From an uncultured Clostridia bacterium (lineage in GTDB: Bacteria > Bacillota > Clostridia > Oscillospirales > Acutalibacteraceae), in contig CANQOP010000004.1 of assembly GCA_947625485.1 (NCBI GenBank), positions 1-64,000 on the forward strand: a stretch of 64,000 nucleotides of DNA, read 5' to 3'. How positions within the stretch are numbered: position 1 is the stretch's first letter; each line of letters begins with the position of its first letter. A model generated the notes under the pieces. It did not search any database and was not told the DNA's origin. It worked only from the letters and a program-made list of their open reading frames with translations. Shown in pieces: positions 23,211 to 31,991 of this stretch. Made by a program: the position numbers and the translations under genes.

Positions 23211-25355
23211 TTAATACAAACCGAACAATTTAAGTAATTTCTGCCAGAAGTTGAGTTGTTCTTCTTCCTCAACTTCTTTGGCGGCTGTTTCAGGAATCTC
23301 AATTGCAGGTGTTTTGATTACAAACTGCACTGAAGAGACGTTTGTGTTTTTGTCTGACACAAATGAAACAGTTTTGCTGTCCCCTCCTGAAATGCTGTCA
23401 ATAAGCGAATCAATTTTATCGCCTATTTTTGTATCCATATCGCCTGTTTTGTCTCTGAGCTCGGACGTGCCGCTCTTAAGCGCCGACGTTCCGCCGTTGA
23501 GAACTGCAACTCCCGCAAGCAACGACTGCACGCCCTCGTCTAGCTTTCCCGTACCGTCCTTGAGAGTACCTGTTGCTGTATAAAATTGTGAAATTCCGTC
23601 GAGCAGCTCAGCCGTACCGTTATTCAGAGTCTTTGTACCGCCGAGCAGCTCCTTGCTTCCCGACGCAAGCTCCGACGTTCCGCTTACGAGCTTGCTGTAA
23701 CCGCCTGTAATCTGCGCCACTCCCTGTGTGTATTCCTTAACGCCGCTGTCGAGGGCGCCGTAATTTTTAACAAGTGTATCAATGCCCGATTTGAGCAGAG
23801 TCATATTAAAAGCAAGGGTTGTGAGCGTGTCGGAAAGAGTGCCGATTTGTTTATCAAATTCAGTATAACCGGTTTGAAGCTCTGCCGCGCCTTTAAGCAG
23901 CTCGCCGATATTTTTATTTACAGTGTCCAGGTAGCTTTTAGTACCGTCTATATTCGCGTTGTTCGCGGCGAGCAGGTTTGCAACCGTCTGTAACTGCTGT
24001 GCTTGGGACTTCAAAGCCGATGTATCCGCACCCTTTGCTTCAAGCTGCGCAATTTGAGCGTTCAGTGTTTCTATAAGCTCGGAAATACTTTTGACTGCCT
24101 GCGAGTTGCCCTCTTTTAGCGTGTCAAGGTCGAGACCGTTTGAGAGCATAATTGCTTTATAGCTTTCCCAGCCTACGCTTTTCTGGAGCGTTTGTATGCT
24201 TGTAACAAGACTGTCAATACCCGACTTGATTTGTGATGAAGCGGAAGTAAGCTGAGTAAGCGTTTCGGTCGAGAGAGACACGTTATTAAGTGATTTCTGA
24301 ATTGTGCCGAGCGCGGTCTTTATCTGTGCCGAGCCGGATGTAAGACCGGAGGATTTGGAGTTAAGCGCGTTAAGTCCCTTTTTTAGCTGACCTACGCCGT
24401 CCTTTAAGGATTTTACTCCGTTGTCGAGGGTTTTTGCGCCGCTTTTAAGATTTTTAGCGCCGCCGTTCAGCTCTTTGGCTCCCTTTTTTAAATCGGAACC
24501 CTTTTTGTGCATTTTTGCCGCGCCATTATTGAGCGTAGCAACACCGCTTTGCAAATCATTTTTTACACTGTTTTTGAGTGCATTTGTTCCGCTGTTTAAA
24601 TCGCCTGCTCCGCCGTCGAGCTTTTTGATTGCGTCGGTAAGCTCCTCGACCTGCTCCATAATCTCCTTGTCGTCAACTTCTATATTGAGATTAAGTTTTA
24701 TACCGTTAATTGAAATTTCACCCATTTCAAAATTGCTGACATCGCTTGTCACTTCAATGTCCGCGCCTTTATTCGGAAGAATAGTATAGGTTAGCTGTTT
24801 AGCGCTTCCGACGTTTGCTGCCGTTGCGCCGTCAGCCTTAATATTTTTACAGTTGTCTGTATCAAGAGACATTGTAAGCTGGAGAGCATAGCTTTCAAAA
24901 AAATCGTTTTTACAGCCCTTGTTTTTATCTATTTTAATTTTTATTTTTAGCGCGCCGCTTTTACCTGCAATTTTATCCCGTGAAATCTCTTTTCCGTCTA
25001 TATAATATTTAATGCTTATATTCCAAGGAATAATATTGTTCTTCAGTTTACCCTCGTAATACAGCTTATCTGCGTTTGTACTTATGCTGACCGCGCCGTC
25101 TGAATAATCAATATTATCCGTGGTCGTCATATTTCTTACGCTTTCATAGTTTCCGTAATCCAAAGCTCTTCCGTCGGAAGTATCTATGATATTAACAACA
25201 TTAACTTCCTTGACGGACCCGTTTAAATTAAGGTTTACATACGCCACTTCCTCTTTTTTGCTGCACTTCTCTGCCGCGCTTACCGTGATGAATGAGGAAA
25301 GTATCATCATAACCGCGAGAGAAAATGACGTTATTTTTACTATATGCTTTTTCAT
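23211..25355 (-). CDS. Exported coiled-coil repeat protein, partner of the MMPL transporter
   Basis: This 714-residue protein has a signal peptide (to about residue 28), an N-terminal beta-rich domain (about 35-230) and a long stretch (about 235-670) of seven-residue repeats of the form LxxGxxx (SGTNALKNS, KGAKELNGGAKNLKSG, ASGSKELLGG). Such repeats occur in YhgE/Pip-like proteins and in partners of RND/MMPL exporters. The C-terminal 25 residues are amphipathic or hydrophobic (LNFWQKLLKLFGLY). The ATG follows the stop of the MMPL gene directly (TAAATG), so the two are co-translated. It probably forms a periplasm-like or wall-spanning stalk for the exporter; this is inference. Confidence 0.75.
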   Translation of the reverse strand: MKKHIVKITSFSLAVMMILSSFITVSAAEKCSKKEEVAYVNLNLNGSVKEVNVVNIIDTSDGRALDYGNYESVRNMTTTDNIDYSDGAVSISTNADKLYYEGKLKNNIIPWNISIKYYIDGKEISRDKIAGKSGALKIKIKIDKNKGCKNDFFESYALQLTMSLDTDNCKNIKADGATAANVGSAKQLTYTILPNKGADIEVTSDVSNFEMGEISINGIKLNLNIEVDDKEIMEQVEELTDAIKKLDGGAGDLNSGTNALKNSVKNDLQSGVATLNNGAAKMHKKGSDLKKGAKELNGGAKNLKSGAKTLDNGVKSLKDGVGQLKKGLNALNSKSSGLTSGSAQIKTALGTIQKSLNNVSLSTETLTQLTSASSQIKSGIDSLVTSIQTLQKSVGWESYKAIMLSNGLDLDTLKEGNSQAVKSISELIETLNAQIAQLEAKGADTSALKSQAQQLQTVANLLAANNANIDGTKSYLDTVNKNIGELLKGAAELQTGYTEFDKQIGTLSDTLTTLAFNMTLLKSGIDTLVKNYGALDSGVKEYTQGVAQITGGYSKLVSGTSELASGSKELLGGTKTLNNGTAELLDGISQFYTATGTLKDGTGKLDEGVQSLLAGVAVLNGGTSALKSGTSELRDKTGDMDTKIGDKIDSLIDSISGGDSKTVSFVSDKNTNVSSVQFVIKTPAIEIPETAAKEVEEEEQLNFWQKLLKLFGLY

Positions 25356-27419
25356 TTAAGACACCTTACCTTTCCCTTTGCCGAACGCTGATTTGCCTGT
25401 GACAAGCCTGTCAAAAATAAACAGCAGTCCGGGAAGTACGAAGAATACTATACCGAGCGAGAATAATGCCCCTCGTCCGATGAGTATTCCAAGCTGCGCA
25501 AGAAGCTGGTTGCTGGAAAAGATTCCGAGCAAAAAGCCTACCATTGTCATAACGCTTCCCGAGGTCAGTATCGAAACGCTGACGTCTGAGAGCGTTTTTA
25601 TGACCGACTGCCTTTTGTCAAGAGACAGTCTGTTTTCCTTGTATCTGTCACTCATAAGAATTGCATAGTCGACAGTCGCGCCAAGCTGAATTGAACTGAT
25701 TATAAGGTACGCAATATAGAAAACCGTCCAACCCGAAAAATACGGTACGGAAAGATTTAGCCATATTGCGGTTTCTATACTTAGTACAAGGACAATCGGC
25801 ACGGAGATTTTACGCATTGTTATTAAAAGAACAATGAAAACTGCGCCGATTGCGAGTGCGTTTACCTTTATCATATCTGATGTTACCGTATCCATAAGGT
25901 CATATGTGCTCACGCCGTTACCTGCCAGATACCATTTGTCGGGATAATACTTTTCGGCGATTGCCCTTATATTCTCAACAAGCGCAAAGGTTCGCTCCCC
26001 CTCATACTCGGCGTCGACCGTTATTACCATTCTGCTGTAATTTTTGCCCTCAATCTGAGAAAGCGTATCCGCGTCAATATATTCGGTTGGAATTTCCGCT
26101 CCTGCCATATCCACGAATGAAATTATACTGCTGACCTCGTCTATTGTATGAAGCTCATCAGACAGCTTTGTCTGTGTAGCCGTGTCACCCTTTGGAACCA
26201 TAAGCACGTATGTATCACTTTTTCCGAAAACATTATCTATTTTCTCGGTATCTTTGCCGAACTGTGTGTCGTTTCCGAAAATATTAGATGAACCGTAATA
26301 GTAGCTGTTTGAATTTGACGCGAGATATGCGGGAACGATTGCAAGAGCAAAAACGCATACAAAAGGAATCATTACTTTGCTCACAAATTTACCAAAGCCC
26401 GTGAAAGACGGAAGAAAGGGCTTGTGTGTGGTTTTATCTGTGAATTTAGTTACCTTCAGTATCAGGCAGGGCATAAAAATAAATACCGAAATCAAGCTTA
26501 TTGCTACGCCTTTTGCCAGCGCAAGACCAAGGTCGGGACCGATTTTGAACTGCATAAGCACAAGCGCAAGAAAACCTATTACGGTCGTCAGTCCGCTTGA
26601 AAGAATTGAGCCGACTGATTTGCAGAGTGCGTCCGCCATAGCTCCGTTTGCGTCGGTATTTTCCTTTCTGCACTCGTCGAACCTGTGAATCAAAAATACC
26701 GAATAGTCCAGAGACACGGCTAGCTGTAAAATATTTCCCGCCGCATTTGTGACAAATGAAATCTCGCCGAAAATCAGATTTGTGCCTTCGTTTATGACTA
26801 TTGCTACTCCTAGCCCTACTAAAATCAAAATAGGGTCAAGCCACGACTTTGTAGTAAGTATCAGAACCGCAAGTACAAATAAAATTGCAACAACTGTGAT
26901 TAAGTATATTTCTCCGACTGTGTTTGTGGTGGCGACGGCAGTTGAAACAGCACTGCCCGTCATTGCGTTGTTATCGCCGATAAGCTCCCGAATTGAATTT
27001 ACGGCGTCAAGCCTTTTGTTTCCGTCTATGGTTACGGTAAACAAAGCGGTGTTGTCTTTGTAGTAGGTTTCGAGAGTATCAGTATCAATCGCCGAAATCG
27101 CTGTTGTAATATCGACGGAATCGTCAAGCCAGCTTACATCGGTCACACCGTCAATATTTTTTAATTTTTGTTTGTACTCAAGAGCCTGCGGAATTGTGAC
27201 GTCGGAAATCATCACCCTTGCATTCGGTATTTCGCTTCCGAATTCATTCTCCATTACGTCAATGGCAATGGTTGAGGGCGAGCTTTCGGGTAAATAATCG
27301 TTCACGTCATAATTGACCGCTACCTTACTTCTCATAACTAAACAGCAGACAAACGCAAACAAAAAAAGAATAATTATCAGAAGTTTGTGATTTATAATTT
27401 TATTGAAAAACTTCCGCAT
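25356..27419 (-). CDS. MMPL/RND-family transporter
   Basis: This 687-residue membrane protein has the two-fold RND layout: a first helix (LLIIILFLFAFVCCLVM), an extracellular loop (about 35-175), five helices with the signature LQLAVSLDYSVFLIHRF, a second half with an extracellular loop (about 365-520), and another set of helices with SSIQLGATVDYAILMSDRYKENR. The Asp-Tyr pairs are the proton-relay region. It exports lipids or hydrophobic compounds in known members. The gene is translated from a GGAGG site and is followed directly by a coiled-coil partner gene. A TetR-type gene is divergent. Confidence 0.92.
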   Translation of the reverse strand: MRKFFNKIINHKLLIIILFLFAFVCCLVMRSKVAVNYDVNDYLPESSPSTIAIDVMENEFGSEIPNARVMISDVTIPQALEYKQKLKNIDGVTDVSWLDDSVDITTAISAIDTDTLETYYKDNTALFTVTIDGNKRLDAVNSIRELIGDNNAMTGSAVSTAVATTNTVGEIYLITVVAILFVLAVLILTTKSWLDPILILVGLGVAIVINEGTNLIFGEISFVTNAAGNILQLAVSLDYSVFLIHRFDECRKENTDANGAMADALCKSVGSILSSGLTTVIGFLALVLMQFKIGPDLGLALAKGVAISLISVFIFMPCLILKVTKFTDKTTHKPFLPSFTGFGKFVSKVMIPFVCVFALAIVPAYLASNSNSYYYGSSNIFGNDTQFGKDTEKIDNVFGKSDTYVLMVPKGDTATQTKLSDELHTIDEVSSIISFVDMAGAEIPTEYIDADTLSQIEGKNYSRMVITVDAEYEGERTFALVENIRAIAEKYYPDKWYLAGNGVSTYDLMDTVTSDMIKVNALAIGAVFIVLLITMRKISVPIVLVLSIETAIWLNLSVPYFSGWTVFYIAYLIISSIQLGATVDYAILMSDRYKENRLSLDKRQSVIKTLSDVSVSILTSGSVMTMVGFLLGIFSSNQLLAQLGILIGRGALFSLGIVFFVLPGLLFIFDRLVTGKSAFGKGKGKVS

Positions 27420-27479
27420 TACCTTACCTCCATTAAAAATCTCATTATCATTATATTGATAGTACTGTAATATTAAACG

Positions 27480-27596
27480 GTCAATCTTATGACAACTGAC
27501 TGAATTTCGTACAAAGCGTTGTTTATTGTCGTATAAAATTTTAACGGACTATTGACTGAATTTTATACAAATGTATAATGATATCGGGTGATAAAA
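27480..27596. promoter_or_regulatory. Divergent promoter and operator region (tetR / MMPL)
   Basis: Toward the TetR gene: TTGACT at 27552-27557, 16 bp, TATAAT at 27574-27579. The sequence GACTGAATTT(CG/TA)TACAAA occurs twice, around 27500 and overlapping this promoter at 27554-27571. The repeats are likely operators of the TetR-type protein. Toward the MMPL gene, TTGACC followed by AT-rich sequence on the minus strand is a plausible but weaker promoter. Confidence 0.65.
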
Positions 27597-28166
27597 ATGA
27601 AATATGAGGTTACAACTCTTAATACAAAAAGAATGCTTGCGGCTTCTCTGAAAAAAGCGCTTGCAAACAAACCACTTTCAAAGGTTACTGTAAGCGAAAT
27701 TGTAAAGGACTGCAAAATAAACAGAAACACATTTTATTATCATTTTAAAAGTATTTATGATTTAATGAAATGGACGTTTGAGGACGAAGCAGTCCAAGTA
27801 GTAATGGGAATCGACCTGATTTCTGACCACGATGAGGCTATAAAATTTGTAATGAACTATGTGGAGGAAAACGAACATTTTATTAACTGCGCATATGACG
27901 CAGTCGGCAGAGAAGGTATGAAACAATTTCTTCACGCGGACTTTGTTTCGGTAACCGAGTCTATTTTTGAATACAGCGAGAAGGAATCAGGGAAAAAGCT
28001 TGACCCGGACTATAAAAATTTTCTGGTAAATTTCTACACCGAAGCGCTTGCGGGAACTATAATCGAATGGTTTAAAAACCGTGAAATTAAGGATAAAGAA
28101 AAGACTGTTCGTTATATTTCCGATACCATCGAACAGTCTTTAATCGGAATATTTAAACTGAGCTGA
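27597..28166 (+). CDS. TetR-family regulator of the MMPL exporter
   Basis: This 189-residue protein has an N-terminal TetR helix-turn-helix (about 10-55; LSKVTVSEIVKDCKINRNTFYYHFKS) and a C-terminal ligand domain of the TetR_C_8 (DhaS-like) kind (VQVVMGIDLI ... FYTEALAGTIIEWFKNRE). The ATG at 27597 is preceded by GGGTGA. It is divergent from the MMPL operon and most likely represses it and itself through the repeated sites between them. Confidence 0.88.
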   Translation: MKYEVTTLNTKRMLAASLKKALANKPLSKVTVSEIVKDCKINRNTFYYHFKSIYDLMKWTFEDEAVQVVMGIDLISDHDEAIKFVMNYVEENEHFINCAYDAVGREGMKQFLHADFVSVTESIFEYSEKESGKKLDPDYKNFLVNFYTEALAGTIIEWFKNREIKDKEKTVRYISDTIEQSLIGIFKLS

Positions 28167-28391
28167 TTTCCGGACGTGGTTTCACTCCTCTTAAAAAAAT
28201 ATTAATTAATATTAACAATTTTAATGCGTTTTACAAAAACAAAGTGCGTTTTATGGTGCGATTTATCTGTTATAACTTATACAAAGATAATTATTAATGT
28301 TAAGGATTTTTGCCGAATTACATTTTAACGTGTTATTTCAGATGAGGAAAGAATGCAGTTTTTAATGCAAAAATACGGATATAAAGAAATC

Positions 28392-28438
28392 GGGACTTGA
28401 GCAAATAAGAAATGTTTGCTCAAGTCCCTTAATCTTAA
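28392..28438. terminator. Terminator between tetR and murE
   Basis: GGGACTTGAGCAAA is the exact complement of TTTGCTCAAGTCCC (14 bp), followed by TTAATCTTAATTTT on the plus strand. It lies 14 bp past the murE stop and probably serves both directions. Confidence 0.85.
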
Positions 28439-28451
28439 TTTTGATTATTTA

Positions 28452-29921
28452 TTATTTCATTTTAAGCTCCTGAAGAACCTCCGAAATCAGCTCGCGCTCG
28501 TCCATATGGTACTTCACGCCGCGGATTTCCTGATAATCCTCGTGTCCCTTGCCTGCGAGAACGATAATATCGCCGTCCTGCGCGTTTTCGATACAATATT
28601 TGATTGCGTCCTTGCGGTTCGGCACAACTACATACTCGCCGTCGGTTTTTGCGATACCGACCTTGATGTCCTCAATTATGTCCATAACGTCCTCAAAGCG
28701 GCTGTTGTCCTCGGTAATGACGGACAGGTCGGAGAGCCTGCCGCTCGTCTCGCCCATTTCGTAGCGGCGAACCTTCGGACGGTTTCCGCCCGCGCCGAAG
28801 AGAGTTATAAGTCGGTTCGGGTTGTATTTTCTAAGCGTTGTGAGCACGTTCTCCATAGAAAGAGCGTTGTGAGCGTAGTCGATTAGCAGTGTGTAGTTTC
28901 CGGGCACGGGCACGATTTCGACCCTGCCTTTTACGAAAACGGTTTTGAGTCCTTTGAGAATGTCCTCATTTTTGATGTTCATATCTATCGCCACTCCGAT
29001 TGCGCACAGCGCGTTGTAAACGCTGAAGTGCCCGGGGATAGCAACGTCAACAGACATCTCGCGCCTGCCCGTGAGGTCAAAGTGAACTCCGAGAAACCCT
29101 GGCTTTGAGAGCAGTTTGTCATTTTTTGCGACAATATCCGCGTTCCCGTCAAATCCGAAGGTTTCGACCCTGCAGGTAGCTCCTTTTATAATTTCCTGCC
29201 ACTTCTCATCATCACGGTTTATAATACCGACCCTGCACTTCTTGAAGAGCATAGCCTTACATTCGAGATATTCCTGCATATCCTTATGTTCAGCTCCGCC
29301 GATGTGGTCGTGGGAGAAATTGGTGAACACTCCGTAGTCGAACTCAATAGCGTCAACCCTGTGCCACTTGAGTCCGATTGACGACGCTTCAATTATCATA
29401 GCCTTACAGCCGTCGTTTACCATTTCGCGCATAGCTTTCTGAATCTCATAGCTTTCGGGAGTGGTGTTGTCGGTCTTTAAAAGTTTGTCTCCGATAATAA
29501 TGCCGAGCGTGCCTATTGTGCCGCATTTTATTCCCGCGCACTCGAGAATTGACTTAATCATCGCAACGGTTGTGGTCTTGCCCTTTGTGCCCGTTATTGC
29601 AATCGTCGTGAGCTCCTTAGATGGGTTTTTAAAGAAGTCTGCGCTTATGTATGCGAGCGCCTCGCGTGTATCAGCTACTTTTATAACTGTTACATTTTTA
29701 TCGCCGATAATAATGTCGTCACTTACAATAAGTGCGGACGCGCCTTTTGATACAGCGTCTGAGGCGTACTTGTGACCGTCAGAGTTGTAACCCTTGAGAC
29801 ACACGAATGCCGTTCCGGCAGTGACCTTGCGCGAGTCGTATATTATATCGGTAATCTCAGTGTGCAGACTTCCCTGAACGAGAGTGTAGTTTATGCTTTT
29901 TAAAATTTCGTTAAGTTTCAT
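28452..29921 (-). CDS. murE: UDP-MurNAc-tripeptide synthetase MurE
   Basis: This 489-residue protein has the Mur ligase P-loop (ITGTKGKTTT, about residue 111), the substrate motif TPESYEIQ, EASSIGL, FTNFSHDHIGG, and the C-terminal DYAHNALSMENVL and TLFGAGGNRPKVRRYEM. It adds the third amino acid to the peptidoglycan stem peptide in the cytoplasm. The specificity loop reads DNSR; diaminopimelate enzymes have DNPR, so meso-diaminopimelate is the likely substrate, with Pro replaced by Ser. The start is the ATG at 29921 behind AAAGGAT. It stands apart from other mur genes, as is common for the murE copy in some Clostridia. Confidence 0.93.
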   Translation of the reverse strand: MKLNEILKSINYTLVQGSLHTEITDIIYDSRKVTAGTAFVCLKGYNSDGHKYASDAVSKGASALIVSDDIIIGDKNVTVIKVADTREALAYISADFFKNPSKELTTIAITGTKGKTTTVAMIKSILECAGIKCGTIGTLGIIIGDKLLKTDNTTPESYEIQKAMREMVNDGCKAMIIEASSIGLKWHRVDAIEFDYGVFTNFSHDHIGGAEHKDMQEYLECKAMLFKKCRVGIINRDDEKWQEIIKGATCRVETFGFDGNADIVAKNDKLLSKPGFLGVHFDLTGRREMSVDVAIPGHFSVYNALCAIGVAIDMNIKNEDILKGLKTVFVKGRVEIVPVPGNYTLLIDYAHNALSMENVLTTLRKYNPNRLITLFGAGGNRPKVRRYEMGETSGRLSDLSVITEDNSRFEDVMDIIEDIKVGIAKTDGEYVVVPNRKDAIKYCIENAQDGDIIVLAGKGHEDYQEIRGVKYHMDERELISEVLQELKMK

Positions 29922-30301
29922 AATTTCAATCCTTTCTGAATAAAATAGGACAGGCGGGTTTGATACAGCGTTTGAAGATGTCTGTACCATATATAATATG
30001 AAAATATTATACCAATATAGGAAAAAAATTACAATACAAAAATATGTAGAGCAATTTGTACAAATGAGTGCTTAATGCCGCCAAAATAAGGCGAACATCG
30101 TTCTGATAAAATTATACTTTTGGTGGAAAAGTCTATATTTTCAAAAGCGTAATAGTTAAGTTGCACAAAGTGTCTTTAGCGAATTTTACAGATTACAATG
30201 ATTAAAATTATGCACTTTTACCAAAAACAAAATATTTATAGGTAAATATGCACAAATTTACATCCTTAATTTGATGTTTTAGACAAAAAGTACAAAGGTA
30301 G

Positions 30302-30331
30302 TTGTATTTTTATGTTAATTTGTGGTATTAT
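30302..30331 (+). promoter_or_regulatory. Probable promoter of the maltodextrin operon
   Basis: TTGTAT at 30302-30307 and TATTAT at 30326-30331 are separated by 18 bp, about 105 bp before the binding-protein start. The rest of 29922-30435 is AT-rich; I see no gene and no clear operator palindrome there. Confidence 0.45.
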
Positions 30332-30435
30332 TTATATAGTGTAATGAAGGCATAGTCCCCAAATGTATGCTTTCACACACGGCGCTTGTTAAAAAGTGCC
30401 AAATATCCATTATTTTTAGAAAGAGGGAATCACAA

Positions 30436-31782
30436 ATGAAGAAAATCGTTGCATTGCTTTTAGCTGCAATGATGATGGTTGCTGTTTTTGCAGGCTGTGG
30501 TGGACAGACGGGCGACAACGGCAGCGCACCTGCAGGAGACAACAATTCCGTTTCCGACGACGGAAACACAGAAACAGGTTTTAACGTATCCGCTGAGGAC
30601 TTCGGCGACGAGACAGGCGCATCCTTAAAGGTATGGGGTCCGTCCGCATATGCAAAGCTCCTCAAGCAGCAGACAGACGCTTTCGTAGATATGTATCCTG
30701 ATCAGAAGATTAAGATCAAGATTGTTGCTCAGGGTGAGTCAGACGCAGGTACAAACGTAATCCAGGATCCTCAGGCTGCTGCTGACGTATTCGGATTCGT
30801 TTCCGACCAGCTTAACAATCTTGTAAACGCGGGAGCTATCTCGCCTATTAACACAAGATACGCTGACGCTGTTAAGGCTACAGATCTCGAGGCTGCTATC
30901 AACGCTGCAACTCTTAAGAATCCTAAGACAGGCAAAGATACACTCTACGCTTTCCCTGAGACAGGTAACGGCTACTACCTTGTATATGACAAGAGCGTAG
31001 TTTCCGCTAAGCAGGCTCAGAAGCTTGAGGACGTACTTGAGGCATGTAAGAAGGCAGGCAAGAAATTTATTATGGACGCTGGCACGGGCTTCTACTCCTG
31101 CATGTTCGTATTCACAGGCGGACTTTCACTTGATGGTCTTGAGAAAGACGGTGTAACACAGAAGTTTAATAAGTACGACGAGAAAGAAGTAGTTGATACA
31201 ATGAAGGCTTTCTCAACGCTTGTTCATAAGTATGCAGGCACATTCTCAAGCCTTGCTGTTGATAACATTCCTTCCGGATTCGTTTCTACAGAGAAGAGAA
31301 AGTCAACCTGCGGCGCAGGTATCGACGGAACATGGAACTCTGCGGCTGACAAAGAAGCTCTCGGCGACAACTTTGGCGCGGCTAAGCTCCCGACAATCAA
31401 TGTAAACGGCGAAGACAAGCAGATTGTTTCTCTCTACGGTTACAAGATGATCGGCGTAAACTCCGCTTCCAAGTATCCGAGAACATCTCAGATTCTTGCT
31501 TACTACCTCGCTTCAGAGGAGTGCCAGAAACAAAGAGTTCAGCAGCTCGGCTGGGATCCTACAAACAAAAATATAATTGATTCCGACGACGTTAAGAACG
31601 ACCCCGCGCTTTCCGCTCTCGTAGAGCAGAGCCAGCACGCTGTTCCTCAGGTTAGTATCGGTAAAATCTGGGATCCGCTCGCAACACTCGGAAACAAGCT
31701 CATCGCTGAGGAGACAGATCCTGAGAAGTACGATTTTGCTAAACTCTTAAAGGACACTATAGTTAGCATCAAGGACGAATAA
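30436..31782 (+). CDS. Carbohydrate ABC transporter substrate-binding lipoprotein (maltodextrin type)
   Basis: This 448-residue protein has a lipoprotein signal (MKKIVALLLAAMMMVAVFAGC, lipobox at Cys21), a Gly/Asp/Asn-rich linker and a MalE-like fold (ASLKVWGPSAYAKLLKQQ, ADVFGFVSDQLNNLVNAG, TGNGYYLVYDKS, GWDPTNKN). It would capture maltose or malto-oligosaccharides at the membrane. Two permease genes follow and an amylase gene ends the cluster. The codons are strongly biased (AAG, GAG, CTT, TCC), suggesting high expression. No ATPase gene is in the cluster, so a shared MsmK-type ATPase encoded elsewhere is expected. Confidence 0.93.
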   Translation: MKKIVALLLAAMMMVAVFAGCGGQTGDNGSAPAGDNNSVSDDGNTETGFNVSAEDFGDETGASLKVWGPSAYAKLLKQQTDAFVDMYPDQKIKIKIVAQGESDAGTNVIQDPQAAADVFGFVSDQLNNLVNAGAISPINTRYADAVKATDLEAAINAATLKNPKTGKDTLYAFPETGNGYYLVYDKSVVSAKQAQKLEDVLEACKKAGKKFIMDAGTGFYSCMFVFTGGLSLDGLEKDGVTQKFNKYDEKEVVDTMKAFSTLVHKYAGTFSSLAVDNIPSGFVSTEKRKSTCGAGIDGTWNSAADKEALGDNFGAAKLPTINVNGEDKQIVSLYGYKMIGVNSASKYPRTSQILAYYLASEECQKQRVQQLGWDPTNKNIIDSDDVKNDPALSALVEQSQHAVPQVSIGKIWDPLATLGNKLIAEETDPEKYDFAKLLKDTIVSIKDE

Positions 31783-31819
31783 TCCCTAAGTTAACCTAGA
31801 GTAATTTAAAAATAAACTT

Positions 31820-31851
31820 ACCGCGCGGCATGCTGTCGCGTGCCGCGCGGT
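31820..31851 (+). promoter_or_regulatory. GC-rich intercistronic hairpin
   Basis: ACCGCGCGGCA is the exact complement of TGCCGCGCGGT around a 10-base loop, with no T run. Placed between the binding-protein and permease genes, it probably stabilises the upstream mRNA and sets a higher level of binding protein, as in other sugar operons. Confidence 0.7.
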
Positions 31852-31991
31852 TAATCAAACCGCATACAATGCGTTCGACGTTATCGTGTAGTTTAGTCAT
31901 TTATTTTAAATAATGATTTTCAAACTGAGGGGAACAGGATAACGCAAATTAAAATTATTATTTAAACTAAATGAAAAGGGAGAGTGATTTG

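Noticed and set aside
24421..24789. Plus-strand open frame inside the coiled-coil protein gene
   Set aside because: Its serine/proline/leucine-rich product is the antisense of the glycine/lysine repeat region; it is a shadow.
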